A stretch of 23,488 nt of DNA from Ferroglobus sp964463865 (lineage in GTDB: Archaea; Halobacteriota; Archaeoglobi; Archaeoglobales; Archaeoglobaceae), in assembly GCA_964463865.1 (NCBI GenBank), contig CAYXDX010000018.1:1-23488 (forward strand). Reading direction: 5' to 3'. Positions 13,818 to 22,546 of this stretch are shown here, in pieces. Position numbers and translations under genes: made by a program. Under the pieces are notes generated by a model. The model did not search any database. It was not told the DNA's origin and saw only the letters and a list, made by a program, of their open reading frames with translations. Position 1 is the first letter of the stretch. Every line of letters starts with the position of its first letter.

Positions 13818-15704
13818 ATGGAGGCAATTTGGCTCGCGCTATTCCTCTCTCCTATAATCGCAAGCATGCCAATAGCTTTCGCGTGGGAGTTTAGAAGAGA
13901 GGTGGGGAAGAAACTACCGGTGCTGTCGGTCTTCGGTCTGTTCGTCTCATTCCTCATTACCCTCTACATACTGCTGTTCGTCGAAGAGGGCAGATACGTG
14001 TATCCTTGGCTCCCGATGGCGAACATAAGCTTCGTGTTCATAGTCGACTACCTGAGCAAATACATGGGAGCTTTGACGGGCTTCATAGCGTTCGTGATAG
14101 GTGTCTACGGACTGGAATACATGAAGGAAGACTACAGACTCGGGTGGTATTGGTTCTTCTTCAACCTCTTCACGGCTTCGATGCTCCTCGTCGTTTACAG
14201 CGACAACCTCTTCGGCTTGCTCATAGGGTGGGAAGGTCTCGGAATAGCTTCTTGGGGTCTGATTGGACACTGGTTCAGGGACGACGACGAGCTCAGCTAC
14301 GTCGGAGTCATAAACAGAAAGGTCGGTCCGCTGAAGATGTTCTGGAGTCCGAGCACCGGTGGGTGGAGAGCGATATCCACGATAAGAATAGGAGACATGC
14401 CGATGTTCTTTGCTGTCGCAGCTATTTACGCGTTTACGAGAAATCTCGATATTTCCCAGATAAACTGGGAGCACTTCGTCGCGAGCGTGGGAAGTTTCGG
14501 GATAGTGGTAATCCTTTTGGCTTTCCTGATGGGTCCGTTTACGAAGTCCGCTCAGCTCCCGTTCAGCGAGTGGTTGATGACCGCGATGACCGGTCCTACC
14601 ACTGTTTCGGCTTTGCTACACTCCGCTACGATGGTCGCTGCGGGAACTTACCTCTTCATGAGGTTGAGCTGGTACCTCGAACCTTGGAACATTCACGATC
14701 CGGGAGTGGAGTTCGTTTACCTGCTCGTCCTGTTCCTTGGACTGATATCTTCTCTCTACGGAGCTCTCGTGGCTTTAGCGAGCAGAGAGAGGAAGGTTTT
14801 GCTCGCAGCCTCGACGATGTCCAGCCTGGGTTTAATGTTCGCCGCTGCCGCTGCGAGCAAGTGGTTAGGTGAGTTCGCGTTAATCGTGGCCTTCTGGTAT
14901 TTGATAACGCACGCGTTCGCCAAAGCGACGTTGTTCCTCGTCGCGGGACACTTGATCCACGAAACTCACGACAGGTTCCTCTGCGGAGACCTTGAGGTAG
15001 CGAAGAAGATGAAGCTGACGTTCGTCGTGACGATAATTGCCACTCTGATGCTCGCCGGAATCCCTCCACTGACGGCTTACTGGGTCAAGTCCGCGATGGA
15101 CGAAGTCATGCACGGTCTACACGAAATAGGGACTGCGCCACTCCTTCTGCTGATAACGATCTCAGTTGTTTACGCTGCGTTCTTAGCCAAGTTCCTGAGC
15201 ATGAACTTCGTTAAAGGCAGGCACGTTCACTTACACCTTCACGGCGGCGGGTTGATGAAAACCGGCTACACTCTGATGGTCTCGATGCTGTTCGTCCTCC
15301 TCGCGATAATCCTACTCGGCGTCGAGGAGCACGCGGGAGAGTTCGTCAAGGCCGGATTCGAAACGACGTCGATGATGGTAGGTTTGCTCGTAACCGCCTC
15401 GTATGTGGTCGGATTCGTCAAGCCGACGCTCGAAACGAAAGTAGGGCAGGTTTTGGCTGACAGGTTTTACCTGATGGCGTTGAACGACCTCGTGGTTCCC
15501 AAGATCGGGTGGGCACTAATAAGCGTAGTCGACTACGGAAACAGGGCGATAGACTTCTTCACGCACAGAGCGATTCCCGGGTTCTTCGAAGTTGCGAGCA
15601 AGGGTATAAGGTTCTTACAGACTGGAAAACTTGCCCACTACGTCCAACTCGCTCTCGGCGCGCTGATGATACTCCTAATAGCTGTTTCGGTAGTGGGGTG
15701 GTGA
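13818..15704 (+). CDS. fqoL: F420H2:quinone oxidoreductase antiporter-like subunit L (NuoL-like)
   Basis: A 628-residue membrane protein, the distal proton-pumping subunit. NuoL features: WEGLGIASWGLIGHW with Glu139, TKSAQLPFSEWLMTAMTGPT with Lys243, the histidine in ALLHSATMVAAGTYL, and the C-terminal Lys in TAYWVKSAMDEV. An insertion of about 30 residues (154-186) follows the WEG helix. It ends with extra helices as in NuoL, although the long lateral helix cannot be judged by eye. The ATG immediately follows the fqoM TAA, with GGGAGGTG about ten bases before it. Confidence 0.94.
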   Translation: MEAIWLALFLSPIIASMPIAFAWEFRREVGKKLPVLSVFGLFVSFLITLYILLFVEEGRYVYPWLPMANISFVFIVDYLSKYMGALTGFIAFVIGVYGLEYMKEDYRLGWYWFFFNLFTASMLLVVYSDNLFGLLIGWEGLGIASWGLIGHWFRDDDELSYVGVINRKVGPLKMFWSPSTGGWRAISTIRIGDMPMFFAVAAIYAFTRNLDISQINWEHFVASVGSFGIVVILLAFLMGPFTKSAQLPFSEWLMTAMTGPTTVSALLHSATMVAAGTYLFMRLSWYLEPWNIHDPGVEFVYLLVLFLGLISSLYGALVALASRERKVLLAASTMSSLGLMFAAAAASKWLGEFALIVAFWYLITHAFAKATLFLVAGHLIHETHDRFLCGDLEVAKKMKLTFVVTIIATLMLAGIPPLTAYWVKSAMDEVMHGLHEIGTAPLLLLITISVVYAAFLAKFLSMNFVKGRHVHLHLHGGGLMKTGYTLMVSMLFVLLAIILLGVEEHAGEFVKAGFETTSMMVGLLVTASYVVGFVKPTLETKVGQVLADRFYLMALNDLVVPKIGWALISVVDYGNRAIDFFTHRAIPGFFEVASKGIRFLQTGKLAHYVQLALGALMILLIAVSVVGW

Positions 15705-15707
15705 CGG

Positions 15708-16940
15708 ATGGAACTGATAATTCCGCTGCTACTTTTATCTTTGGGAGCTGCTCTGGGGTTAAGAAAGCCAGAGATTAGCTTGGCGACGTCCATAGTAGCG
15801 TTGGCGTTCTCGTTAATTCTCGAACCGTCGACGGCGATAGTTTCGCTGATAATCTCGCTCGTTGCTCTGCTGAACATCGCTGGCCTTCTGCTGATGAAGA
15901 AGAGTTACCTCAGAGGCGTCGATTACGCGCTCGTAGCCCTGATGTTGCTCGCGACCGTGGTGGCTCTGTATACTCAGAGCTTCGCGATGCTGATTCTGAC
16001 GTTCATCATCGTCAGCACGCCTACCTACATGCTGATCATGGCCTCAGAAGATGGGGCGAGAGTCGATGTGGGTATAAAATACATAACGTTCATGGTCGTA
16101 GCTACGATTCTGTTCATCATCGGGTCTGCGCTTGCGGTGTATTCGGCAAGTCTCGGCGCTGAGAACCTCAAGGTCATCGGAATTTGCCTGATGATCCTCG
16201 GAATCGCCATGGAAGTCGGAGCTGCACCGCTCCACTACTGGGTTCCGGACGTTTTCGACTCTGCAGATCCGATACCTGCTTCGATAGTGGCGAGCCTCGC
16301 GAAGTTCGTCCCGTTCGTCATAGCGTTCAAGATAATCTCATCGACGATCGGCGAGAGCAAAGAAGTGTTGCTGTTCATAGGAGTTTTAGCGGCAATCTCC
16401 ATGTTCGCTGGAAACATCGGAGCTTTAACGTCCACGAAACCGGCGAGAATTCTCGCTTATTCGACTGTTGCCAACATGGGTTACGTAATTGCGGCCTTCT
16501 CAGTATTCTACAAGCCGGAGTTCGTGTATTTAGCGTTTGCCGGAGTTTTGCTTCAGCTCTTCGCCAACGCGTTTGGGAAAGTTGGATTCTTCACGGCTAT
16601 AAGGGAGGGAGAAACTTCGCCTGTCCTGTCTTACTTGCTCGCGCTGTCGTTTATCGGACTACCACCGCTACTCGGTTTTTGGGGTAAGTTCTACATACTC
16701 GCGTCACTGATCTACGCGAACGTAGTTTGGCTTGCAGTCATTCTCGTGATAAACTCGGCGATGTCTGTTCCGTATTACATCAGACTCGCGAACCTACTGT
16801 CTGGAGAAGCGAAGAAAGGACTGTCGCTCTATATAATAGTGATTTCCGCCGTAGTAATGCTGATAACAGTCCTGCCACCGAACTGGCTGGTCGAGGCGTC
16901 TCAGTCGTTGGTTAACTACTTTAAGATAGGAGGTGTTTGA
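15708..16940 (+). CDS. fqoN: F420H2:quinone oxidoreductase antiporter-like subunit N (NuoN-like)
   Basis: A 410-residue membrane protein of the same antiporter family, shorter than E. coli NuoN (485). Retained features are the PLHYWVPDVF motif, the TM8 Lys in SLAKFVPFVIAFK (NuoN Lys247) and the C-terminal Lys in LLGFWGKFYIL (NuoN Lys395). The TM7 Lys five residues before the PLHYW proline is Glu169 here, and the TM5 Glu five residues before STPTY's proline is Ile; both are read directly, and the alignment is by eye. The ATG lies three bases after the fqoL TGA with GGGGTGG upstream. Confidence 0.9.
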   Translation: MELIIPLLLLSLGAALGLRKPEISLATSIVALAFSLILEPSTAIVSLIISLVALLNIAGLLLMKKSYLRGVDYALVALMLLATVVALYTQSFAMLILTFIIVSTPTYMLIMASEDGARVDVGIKYITFMVVATILFIIGSALAVYSASLGAENLKVIGICLMILGIAMEVGAAPLHYWVPDVFDSADPIPASIVASLAKFVPFVIAFKIISSTIGESKEVLLFIGVLAAISMFAGNIGALTSTKPARILAYSTVANMGYVIAAFSVFYKPEFVYLAFAGVLLQLFANAFGKVGFFTAIREGETSPVLSYLLALSFIGLPPLLGFWGKFYILASLIYANVVWLAVILVINSAMSVPYYIRLANLLSGEAKKGLSLYIIVISAVVMLITVLPPNWLVEASQSLVNYFKIGGV

Positions 16941-16941
16941 G

Positions 16942-17304
16942 TTGGAGGAAGTAATTGCCGTAGCTTTGGTTATAGTCATAGCGGTAGTAACGGACTTGGC
17001 TCTGCTGTTCATAGCCAAATTCATGCCCAAGCAGAAGCCGACGGAACTGAAATACATGAGGTGGGAAGCTGGAAACATTCCGCTGGCGACCCCGAAATAT
17101 GTTCTTCCGATGCAGTATTACGGTTACCTGATACTCTTCATGGCTTTGGAGCCCGTAGCGGTTATACTGCTTTTGATGGCTACTTTTCCGTCACTGAGCG
17201 TGTTACAGCTCTTCGTTCTGACGATGGTAGCTGTAGCTCCGGCAATTTACTACACGTTCAACTACGCTTTTGAGCTTGCGGATAGGAGGGATGTGTATGG
17301 ATGA
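16942..17304 (+). CDS. fqoA: F420H2:quinone oxidoreductase membrane subunit A (NuoA-like)
   Basis: A 120-residue, three-helix NuoA/ND3 homologue. After helix 1 comes the loop KPTELKYMRWEAGNIPLATPKYVLPMQYYGYLILFMALEP, which corresponds to the flexible NuoA loop (Y/F-E-G-x-P then ...F.V.YY..A..F..F..E); the usual Cys is not present (WEAGN). I prefer the TTG at 16942, seven bases after GGAGGTG, over the in-frame GTG at 16933, which lies inside that ribosome-binding site. The first helix follows at once. It overlaps fqoB by 8 bases. Confidence 0.88.
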   Translation: MEEVIAVALVIVIAVVTDLALLFIAKFMPKQKPTELKYMRWEAGNIPLATPKYVLPMQYYGYLILFMALEPVAVILLLMATFPSLSVLQLFVLTMVAVAPAIYYTFNYAFELADRRDVYG

Positions 17305-18367
17305 AATGATCGAATTTCTGCATAAGGGTCCTCTGTCACCCATAAAGAAGTGGGGAACGAAATTCAGCCTCTGGCCGGTCCACTTAGTTACCGCCTGCTG
17401 CGGAGTCGAGCTCGCTCACGGATACGCAGCCGGATACGATGGTGAAAGGCTTGGAAGCCTCAACTTTGGTATATCGAGACAGACGAACCTGATAATCGTC
17501 GAAGGAGCAATCACGAGAAAGATGGCGAGGATCCTGAAGATGACCTACGAGCAGATGCCTGAGCCGAAGTTCGTGATAGTCATGGGTGCGTGCGGTCTGA
17601 AAGGAGGGCTCTTCTGGAACGGGTATCACATGGTCAATCCTTCAGAGGTAGTCCCCGTTAAATACTACATCCCTGGCTGCCCGCCAACTCCGGAAGGTAT
17701 GCTCAGAGCCATAAGGGCTCTTCAGGAAGAGATAATGACTGGAAAGTCCGACAACACGATAAAGTTCAAGCCGATCGCGTTCGAGGAGGTTAAAAAGAAG
17801 GTGAAGAAGCTGCCGCCCGCTCCACCGAAGAGAGTTGTGAAGAATCCGGCTGTAGTGGTCGACAGAGACAGGAGCCACAAGTGGGAGGAGGGTAAAAAGT
17901 TCGTCGAAAGGATAAGAGAGCACTTCGGAGAGCTCGTCGATAAGGTCGTCGTTACCGGAAGAAACAGGATTTGCGCGTCGTTTAAAGCTGAAGACGTGAG
18001 GGTAGTTATGGAAAGAGCTAAGGAGTTTGGGTTCGACCACGTCAAGTCTTTAAACGTCATAGATGTTCCGCACCAAGGAAAGTTCATAGTCGAGTATCAC
18101 CTTTCGAGTTACGGTAAAAAGGAGCTAATGAGCCTGATAGTCAACTTCAAGACCGAAATAAGCAGAGACGATCCAAAAATATCGAGCGTAGCCGACATCT
18201 TCCCGAGCGTGGATTACATGGAGAGGGAGATGCACGAGTTCTTTGGCGTGTGGTTCGAAGGAAACGAGTGGATGGGTAGAAACTTCCTCCTCGCTCCAGA
18301 CACGCCGAAATATCCTCTCAGGAAGGACTTCAAGCTTGAAGAAAACGTTTACGTGGGAGGTGAGTGA
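17297..18367 (+). CDS. fqoBC: F420H2:quinone oxidoreductase fused subunit B/C (NuoB-NuoC)
   Basis: A 356-residue fusion. Residues 1-160 are NuoB, holding the terminal [4Fe-4S] cluster N2 with ligands Cys34, Cys35 (TACCGVE), Cys99 (GACG) and Cys128 (PGCPPTPE). A Lys/Pro/Val-rich linker (about 162-192) leads to NuoC (about 195-350), which shows VADIFPSVDYMEREMHEFFGV and the PLRKDF end. One reading frame spans both, so the fusion is direct sequence evidence. The start ATG at 17297 lies six bases after GGAGGG; the longer TTG and ATG readings were rejected on spacing. N2 delivers electrons to quinone at the interface with FqoD and FqoH. Confidence 0.95.
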   Translation: MDEMIEFLHKGPLSPIKKWGTKFSLWPVHLVTACCGVELAHGYAAGYDGERLGSLNFGISRQTNLIIVEGAITRKMARILKMTYEQMPEPKFVIVMGACGLKGGLFWNGYHMVNPSEVVPVKYYIPGCPPTPEGMLRAIRALQEEIMTGKSDNTIKFKPIAFEEVKKKVKKLPPAPPKRVVKNPAVVVDRDRSHKWEEGKKFVERIREHFGELVDKVVVTGRNRICASFKAEDVRVVMERAKEFGFDHVKSLNVIDVPHQGKFIVEYHLSSYGKKELMSLIVNFKTEISRDDPKISSVADIFPSVDYMEREMHEFFGVWFEGNEWMGRNFLLAPDTPKYPLRKDFKLEENVYVGGE

Positions 18368-18369
18368 AG

Positions 18370-19605
18370 TTGAAAGAAATAGCTGTTGACGTTCCCGTGG
18401 AACCGCCGAAAGAATACGAGTGGTTCTTCATACCGGTTCCCAAAAAATTCGTTGAAGAAGCTTATCAGAACGACGAATTCGTGGTCTTCGTCGGCCCTCA
18501 ACATCCCGGAAGCGGTCACATGAGGATAATCCTGCGAATAAAGGGAGACTTCATCACGGACGTAATCCCCGACCCGGGTTACGTTCACAGGTCGATGGAA
18601 AAGCTTGCTGAAACGAAAACGTTCATCCAGAACATACCGCTCGTCGAGAGGCCATCTATCATGGACTTCGGTAACTACAACCTCGGATACGTCAGGGCGA
18701 TAGAAGACGCGTTAGACATCGAAGTTCCCGAGAGGGCGAAATACATAAGGACGATCCTCGCCGAACTGAGCAGGATTGGAACGCACTTGTACGATGCGGG
18801 AATTCTTGCGGTCTTCCTCGGCCACACCACGGGCTTCATGTATCCGTTCGCGATCAGAGAGTTTATCGTCGAAATGATAACGAGGATAACCGGAACGAGA
18901 ATTACGGGCTCTTTCATAGTTCCTGGTGGTGTTAGGAGAGACGTGAGCGACGACGTTTTGCAGAAGATAAAGAAGATGACGTTTGCGATGGAAAACAGGC
19001 TGAAGAAGTTCGAAAAGATATTCATAAAGAACCCGGCAACGATCGCAAGGTTGAAAGACGTCGGCGTTTTGACGAAGGAAGAAGCGATAAAGTTCGGAGT
19101 CGTCGGACCGTTCTTGAGAGCTTCCGGCGTGGAATACGATGTGAGGAAGGTTGAACCCTACGAAGCTTACGACGAAATCGACTGGGAGATGCCTGTTGGT
19201 GAGGATGGCGACGGATACACGAGGTTCCTCGTGAGAGTCGAAGAGGTCGCTCAGAGCATCCACATGATAAGACAGCTCGTTGACAACATTCCCGAGGGAG
19301 ATGTCATAAGCGAAGACATCGTGGCGTTCAACAGGAAGGACATAAGAGGGAGCTTTTTCGAAGCCTACGGAGACCTCGTCCTTCCAGCGGGTGAATACAC
19401 CTCTATAACCGAAGCCGCGAGAGGTTCGCTGATATTCACCATCGTCAGCGATGGCGAGTCCACGACGCCATACAGACTCAGAATCGTCACGCCGAGCTGG
19501 TTATACCTGAAAGGATTCATGGAGTCGCTGAAGGGTGAGAGGCTGGCAGACCTTCAGGCGATTTACGGTAGTTTCGGATACTTCCCTCCGGAAGCAGACA
19601 GGTGA
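18370..19605 (+). CDS. fqoD: F420H2:quinone oxidoreductase subunit D (NuoD-like)
   Basis: A 411-residue NuoD homologue, evolved from the [NiFe] hydrogenase large subunit and forming the quinone head-group site. Landmarks are GPQHPGSGHM with the quinone-site His, GYVHRSMEKLAE, ERPSIMDFGNYNLGYVRAIE, VPERAKYIRTILAELSRIGTH and the C-terminal LADLQAIYGSFGYFPPEADR. The hydrogenase Ni-binding CxxC pairs are absent. The start TTG at 18370 lies six bases after GGAGGTGA; GTG at 18364 abuts that site and is less likely. Confidence 0.94.
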   Translation: MKEIAVDVPVEPPKEYEWFFIPVPKKFVEEAYQNDEFVVFVGPQHPGSGHMRIILRIKGDFITDVIPDPGYVHRSMEKLAETKTFIQNIPLVERPSIMDFGNYNLGYVRAIEDALDIEVPERAKYIRTILAELSRIGTHLYDAGILAVFLGHTTGFMYPFAIREFIVEMITRITGTRITGSFIVPGGVRRDVSDDVLQKIKKMTFAMENRLKKFEKIFIKNPATIARLKDVGVLTKEEAIKFGVVGPFLRASGVEYDVRKVEPYEAYDEIDWEMPVGEDGDGYTRFLVRVEEVAQSIHMIRQLVDNIPEGDVISEDIVAFNRKDIRGSFFEAYGDLVLPAGEYTSITEAARGSLIFTIVSDGESTTPYRLRIVTPSWLYLKGFMESLKGERLADLQAIYGSFGYFPPEADR

Positions 19606-19611
19606 TGGCGT

Positions 19612-20718
19612 ATGATCGGTGTTAGCGAAATTCTGGCAAAAATTATGGAAATGCTGACGTCGAACATGGTGAACATTCCATTGATTCAACCTCTTGTGGA
19701 CAGGCTGATGGAGATACCGCTGATAAATCTCATCGTAGCGCTGATCCTCTGGAGGCCCGCGTTTGCGATAATCTTCGTTCCGGGGTTGCTGGCGGTAACG
19801 GTAGTTCTTCTCTTCATGATCTGGTGGGAAAGAAAAATGACGGCGAGAATACAGTGGAGAGTCGGACCGAAAGAAGTGTCGAGGAGAACTGGAGGCATCA
19901 TTCAGACGCTTGCCGACGGTATGAGGTACATGTTCCAGGAAGTGATAGTTCACAGGGACGCTCATAAGCTATACTTCATCCAGTTCCCAATCCTGTCGTT
20001 CATACCCGTTCTGCTGCCGATCCTATTACTACCTGCTGGAAGCATATACGCTATAAGGTCTCCGTTCGCGATCCAGATAGCCGTAGCTTTGATCGCTCTT
20101 CTGCCAGTCTTCATAATGGGCATAGGCTGGAGTGCAAACAACAGGTTCGCGTTCATCGGGACCGTGAGAGAGGCTTTCATGTACTTCGCCTACGAGATCC
20201 CTCTTATAATCGCTGTCATATCCATGGTTCTGATATACGGAAGCGGTGACCCGTTCGTAATCGTCGAAAAGCAGTGGATTCCCGGAGCGCTGTTAAACCC
20301 GATAGCGTTCATAGTATTCATAATCGGCAGTCTGATGGCAGCCTCGAGACTACCATTCGAGATACCTGAGGCGGATCAGGAGATAGCCTTCGGACCGTTC
20401 GTGGAATACAGTGGTATAATCTTCGGACTCGTAATGGGTATCGCTTACGAGAAGCTCTACCTACTTTCGCTCGTCGCCGCAATCCTGTTCTTTGGTGGCT
20501 GGAGCGGTCCTGAAATTCCAATGCTCGGCGACCTGAGTTACGCGATATGGCTGTTCCTCAAGGCTTTCGTGCTGATGTGCTTCCTCGTCCTCGTTAGAGC
20601 GATCTACGGAAGATACAGACTCGATCAGGCTTTGAAGCTTGGCTGGAGTTCGATACTCGCTTTCTCGGTCGTGGGGTTAATCCTTTCGCTGGGGTGGGCG
20701 GTATGGTTAAGCGCATAA
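19612..20718 (+). CDS. fqoH: F420H2:quinone oxidoreductase membrane subunit H (NuoH-like)
   Basis: A 368-residue, about nine-helix NuoH/ND1 homologue that anchors the peripheral arm and lines the quinone channel. It has the WWERKMTARIQWRVGPKEV block (about 66-84), the loop EIPEADQEIAFGPFVEYSGIIFG which matches the acidic quinone-channel loop of NuoH (E-A-E-x-E-L...EYSG), and the terminal RYRLDQALKLGWSSIL segment corresponding to RYDQ...WK. An amphipathic N-terminal extension of about 40 residues precedes the first helix. The ATG lies six bases after the fqoD stop; no strong ribosome-binding site is seen, so coupling is likely. Confidence 0.94.
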   Translation: MIGVSEILAKIMEMLTSNMVNIPLIQPLVDRLMEIPLINLIVALILWRPAFAIIFVPGLLAVTVVLLFMIWWERKMTARIQWRVGPKEVSRRTGGIIQTLADGMRYMFQEVIVHRDAHKLYFIQFPILSFIPVLLPILLLPAGSIYAIRSPFAIQIAVALIALLPVFIMGIGWSANNRFAFIGTVREAFMYFAYEIPLIIAVISMVLIYGSGDPFVIVEKQWIPGALLNPIAFIVFIIGSLMAASRLPFEIPEADQEIAFGPFVEYSGIIFGLVMGIAYEKLYLLSLVAAILFFGGWSGPEIPMLGDLSYAIWLFLKAFVLMCFLVLVRAIYGRYRLDQALKLGWSSILAFSVVGLILSLGWAVWLSA

Positions 20719-21446
20719 AGGTTGAAAAGCCCAAGCTCCCGGAAAGCGTCGCGCTGCACGTTCAGGCGATAACGACGGCTTTGAAAGAAGCAGTATCTCC
20801 GGGGACGATCACCATTCATTATCCGAGAGAGAGGAGGAAACTTCCAGACTACTTCAGGGGACTTTTAATGCTCGACAAAGACAGGTGTATAAACTGTTTC
20901 AGGTGCGCCCACATCTGTCCTGCGAACGCGATTCAGATGTATCAGAGGGAGAACAAGTATTATCCCGGAGTCGACTACACGAAGTGCATCCTCTGTCACT
21001 TCTGCGTCGACTCCTGTCCGACTGGCGCTCTGAAGCCTTCGAAAATACACGATGTTGCGTTCAACTCTCTTGACTCGATGGTCGTAAAGCCTGAGGACAT
21101 GGTCGAGGAGCCGGAGATCTGGAGAGAAGACAGCTACACCGTGGAATACGACTTCGACGGGGACATAAAGATGATTAAAAGAAAGGAATTCGAAAAGCTG
21201 ACGGTGGAGGTAGAAAAACCCGTAAGGCCAGACTTCGTCGCGGGTGCAGCGTTTCCGGAGAACTGTATTGGCTGTAGGCTCTGCGTAAACTCGTGTCCGC
21301 AGAACGCGATATCGTTCAAGCTCGAAGACGTTAAGACCATGGTGATTCAGATAGACTTCAGCAAGTGCACGGGCTGTATGGTCTGCATAAGGAACTGCCC
21401 GACGCAGACGCTTCAACCGTTCTTGAGAGAGGAGGTGATCAAGTGA
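20703..21446 (+). CDS. fqoI: F420H2:quinone oxidoreductase Fe-S subunit I with four [4Fe-4S] motifs
   Basis: A 247-residue ferredoxin-type subunit. The first half is a normal NuoI: CINCFRCAHICP (Cys62, 65, 68, 72) and CILCHFCVDSCP (Cys95, 98, 101, 105). The second half adds CIGCRLCVNSCP (188, 191, 194, 198) and CTGCMVCIRNCP (222, 225, 228, 232), i.e. a second two-cluster domain joined by about 80 residues. Usual NuoI/FpoI proteins have two clusters. The added domain plausibly wires FqoF to the N2 cluster. The ATG at 20703 overlaps the end of fqoH by 16 bases; its stop overlaps the fqoF start in TGATG. Confidence 0.93.
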   Translation: MVKRIKVEKPKLPESVALHVQAITTALKEAVSPGTITIHYPRERRKLPDYFRGLLMLDKDRCINCFRCAHICPANAIQMYQRENKYYPGVDYTKCILCHFCVDSCPTGALKPSKIHDVAFNSLDSMVVKPEDMVEEPEIWREDSYTVEYDFDGDIKMIKRKEFEKLTVEVEKPVRPDFVAGAAFPENCIGCRLCVNSCPQNAISFKLEDVKTMVIQIDFSKCTGCMVCIRNCPTQTLQPFLREEVIK

Positions 21447-22510
21447 TGGAGTCCATGAGGCTCTGGAAGATTCCGATGCCTGAGAGACCTCCGGAGTGCA
21501 GGTTCGACTGGACGAAGGAGAGGCCGGAGAGAGTTGAGAGGTGCAAGTATTTCGGCAACCTCAAGGCAGTTGTGATAGACTCCGGACTGTGTAGCCACTG
21601 CGGAACCTGTTACATATGTCCGGTTAGAGGAATAATAGTCGAGGATCAGCCGATCGACTTTCCGAACTGGAGGAAGGAGTGCATAGACTGTGGAGCGTGC
21701 ATAAGGGTTTGCCCGAGGTATGATTACAAGCCGTTGAACGGGCTTGGCGAGTTCATAGAAGCTCTGGCGGGGAAGTCGAAGAGGTTCAAGGGGCAGGACG
21801 GGGCGATGGTATCCGAGTTCATGGCTGGCGCGCTCGAAATGGGGATAATAGACGTGGCGTTGTTCGTCGCCAGAGACGACGAGTTCAGACCGTATGTCGT
21901 TCACGTTAAAGATCCTGACCAGCTGAAGGACGAGAAGATAACTGGAACGAAATACAGCTTTGCCAGAGTCATGCCAGAACTTCACGACTCCATAAAGCAC
22001 GTGAACTCAATAGGCATAATTGGAACGCCGTGCATGATGTCCGGTCTGAGAAAGTTGCAAAAAGCAGTTCCCCTCTACCAGAAGAAGGTGAAGCTTGCTG
22101 TAGGTCTTTTCTGCACGGAGAACTTCTACTACTGGCAGCTCAAAAAGTTCCTTGAAGAAAAAGGAGCGGACATAACGAAGGCTGTGAAGACCGACATAAA
22201 GAAGGGTAACTTCATAGTAACTTATCCTGACGGCTCGGAGTTCAGCATACCGGTTAAGGAGATGGAGGAAATCGTTCCATCCGGGTGCAAGGTCTGTCAG
22301 GACTTTTCGGCTGTAGAATCCGATGTTAGCATTGGTAGTGTCGGGAGCAAGAAAGGATTTTCGAGCGTCCTCGTTAGGACGGAGGTCGCGAAAAAGATCC
22401 TTGACTACCTGAAGGAAAACGACTACATCGAAGTCGGGGAAGTTAAGCTGGACGTCATAAAGAGGCTGTGCGACCACAAGGTGAAGATACACCCGTATCC
22501 CAAAGAGTAA
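21446..22510 (+). CDS. fqoF: F420H2-oxidising subunit F (FqoF/FpoF, FrhB family)
   Basis: This 354-residue electron-input subunit binds FAD and oxidises reduced coenzyme F420. The N-terminal part has two Fe-S motifs, CSHCGTCYICP (Cys49, 52, 55, 58) and CIDCGACIRVCP (Cys79, 82, 85, 89). The FrhB-type domain follows, with KITGTKYSFAR, IIGTPCMMSGLRKLQ, GLFCTENFYY and SGCKVCQDFSAVESDVSIG. The first motif has its last spacer one residue short of the usual CxxCxxCxxxCP. The ATG at 21446 lies seven bases after GGAGGTGA. It is the last gene of the operon; no NADH-oxidising subunits are present, in line with F420H2 as the donor. Confidence 0.95.
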   Translation: MESMRLWKIPMPERPPECRFDWTKERPERVERCKYFGNLKAVVIDSGLCSHCGTCYICPVRGIIVEDQPIDFPNWRKECIDCGACIRVCPRYDYKPLNGLGEFIEALAGKSKRFKGQDGAMVSEFMAGALEMGIIDVALFVARDDEFRPYVVHVKDPDQLKDEKITGTKYSFARVMPELHDSIKHVNSIGIIGTPCMMSGLRKLQKAVPLYQKKVKLAVGLFCTENFYYWQLKKFLEEKGADITKAVKTDIKKGNFIVTYPDGSEFSIPVKEMEEIVPSGCKVCQDFSAVESDVSIGSVGSKKGFSSVLVRTEVAKKILDYLKENDYIEVGEVKLDVIKRLCDHKVKIHPYPKE

Positions 22511-22512
22511 AA

Positions 22513-22524
22513 TTTATTTTTTCT
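22513..22524 (+). terminator. U-rich terminator of the fqo operon
   Basis: TTTATTTTTTCT begins two bases after the fqoF TAA. Archaeal transcription commonly ends at such T tracts without a hairpin. It marks the likely end of the eleven-gene transcript. Confidence 0.5.
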
Positions 22525-22546
22525 GGGGATAACATTATACTACCTC

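Noticed and set aside
14006..14872. A 288-codon open frame inside fqoL on the same strand
   Set aside because: It lies wholly within fqoL in another frame, is very rich in Arg, Ser and His, and lacks any family motif; it is a shadow of the membrane-protein reading.
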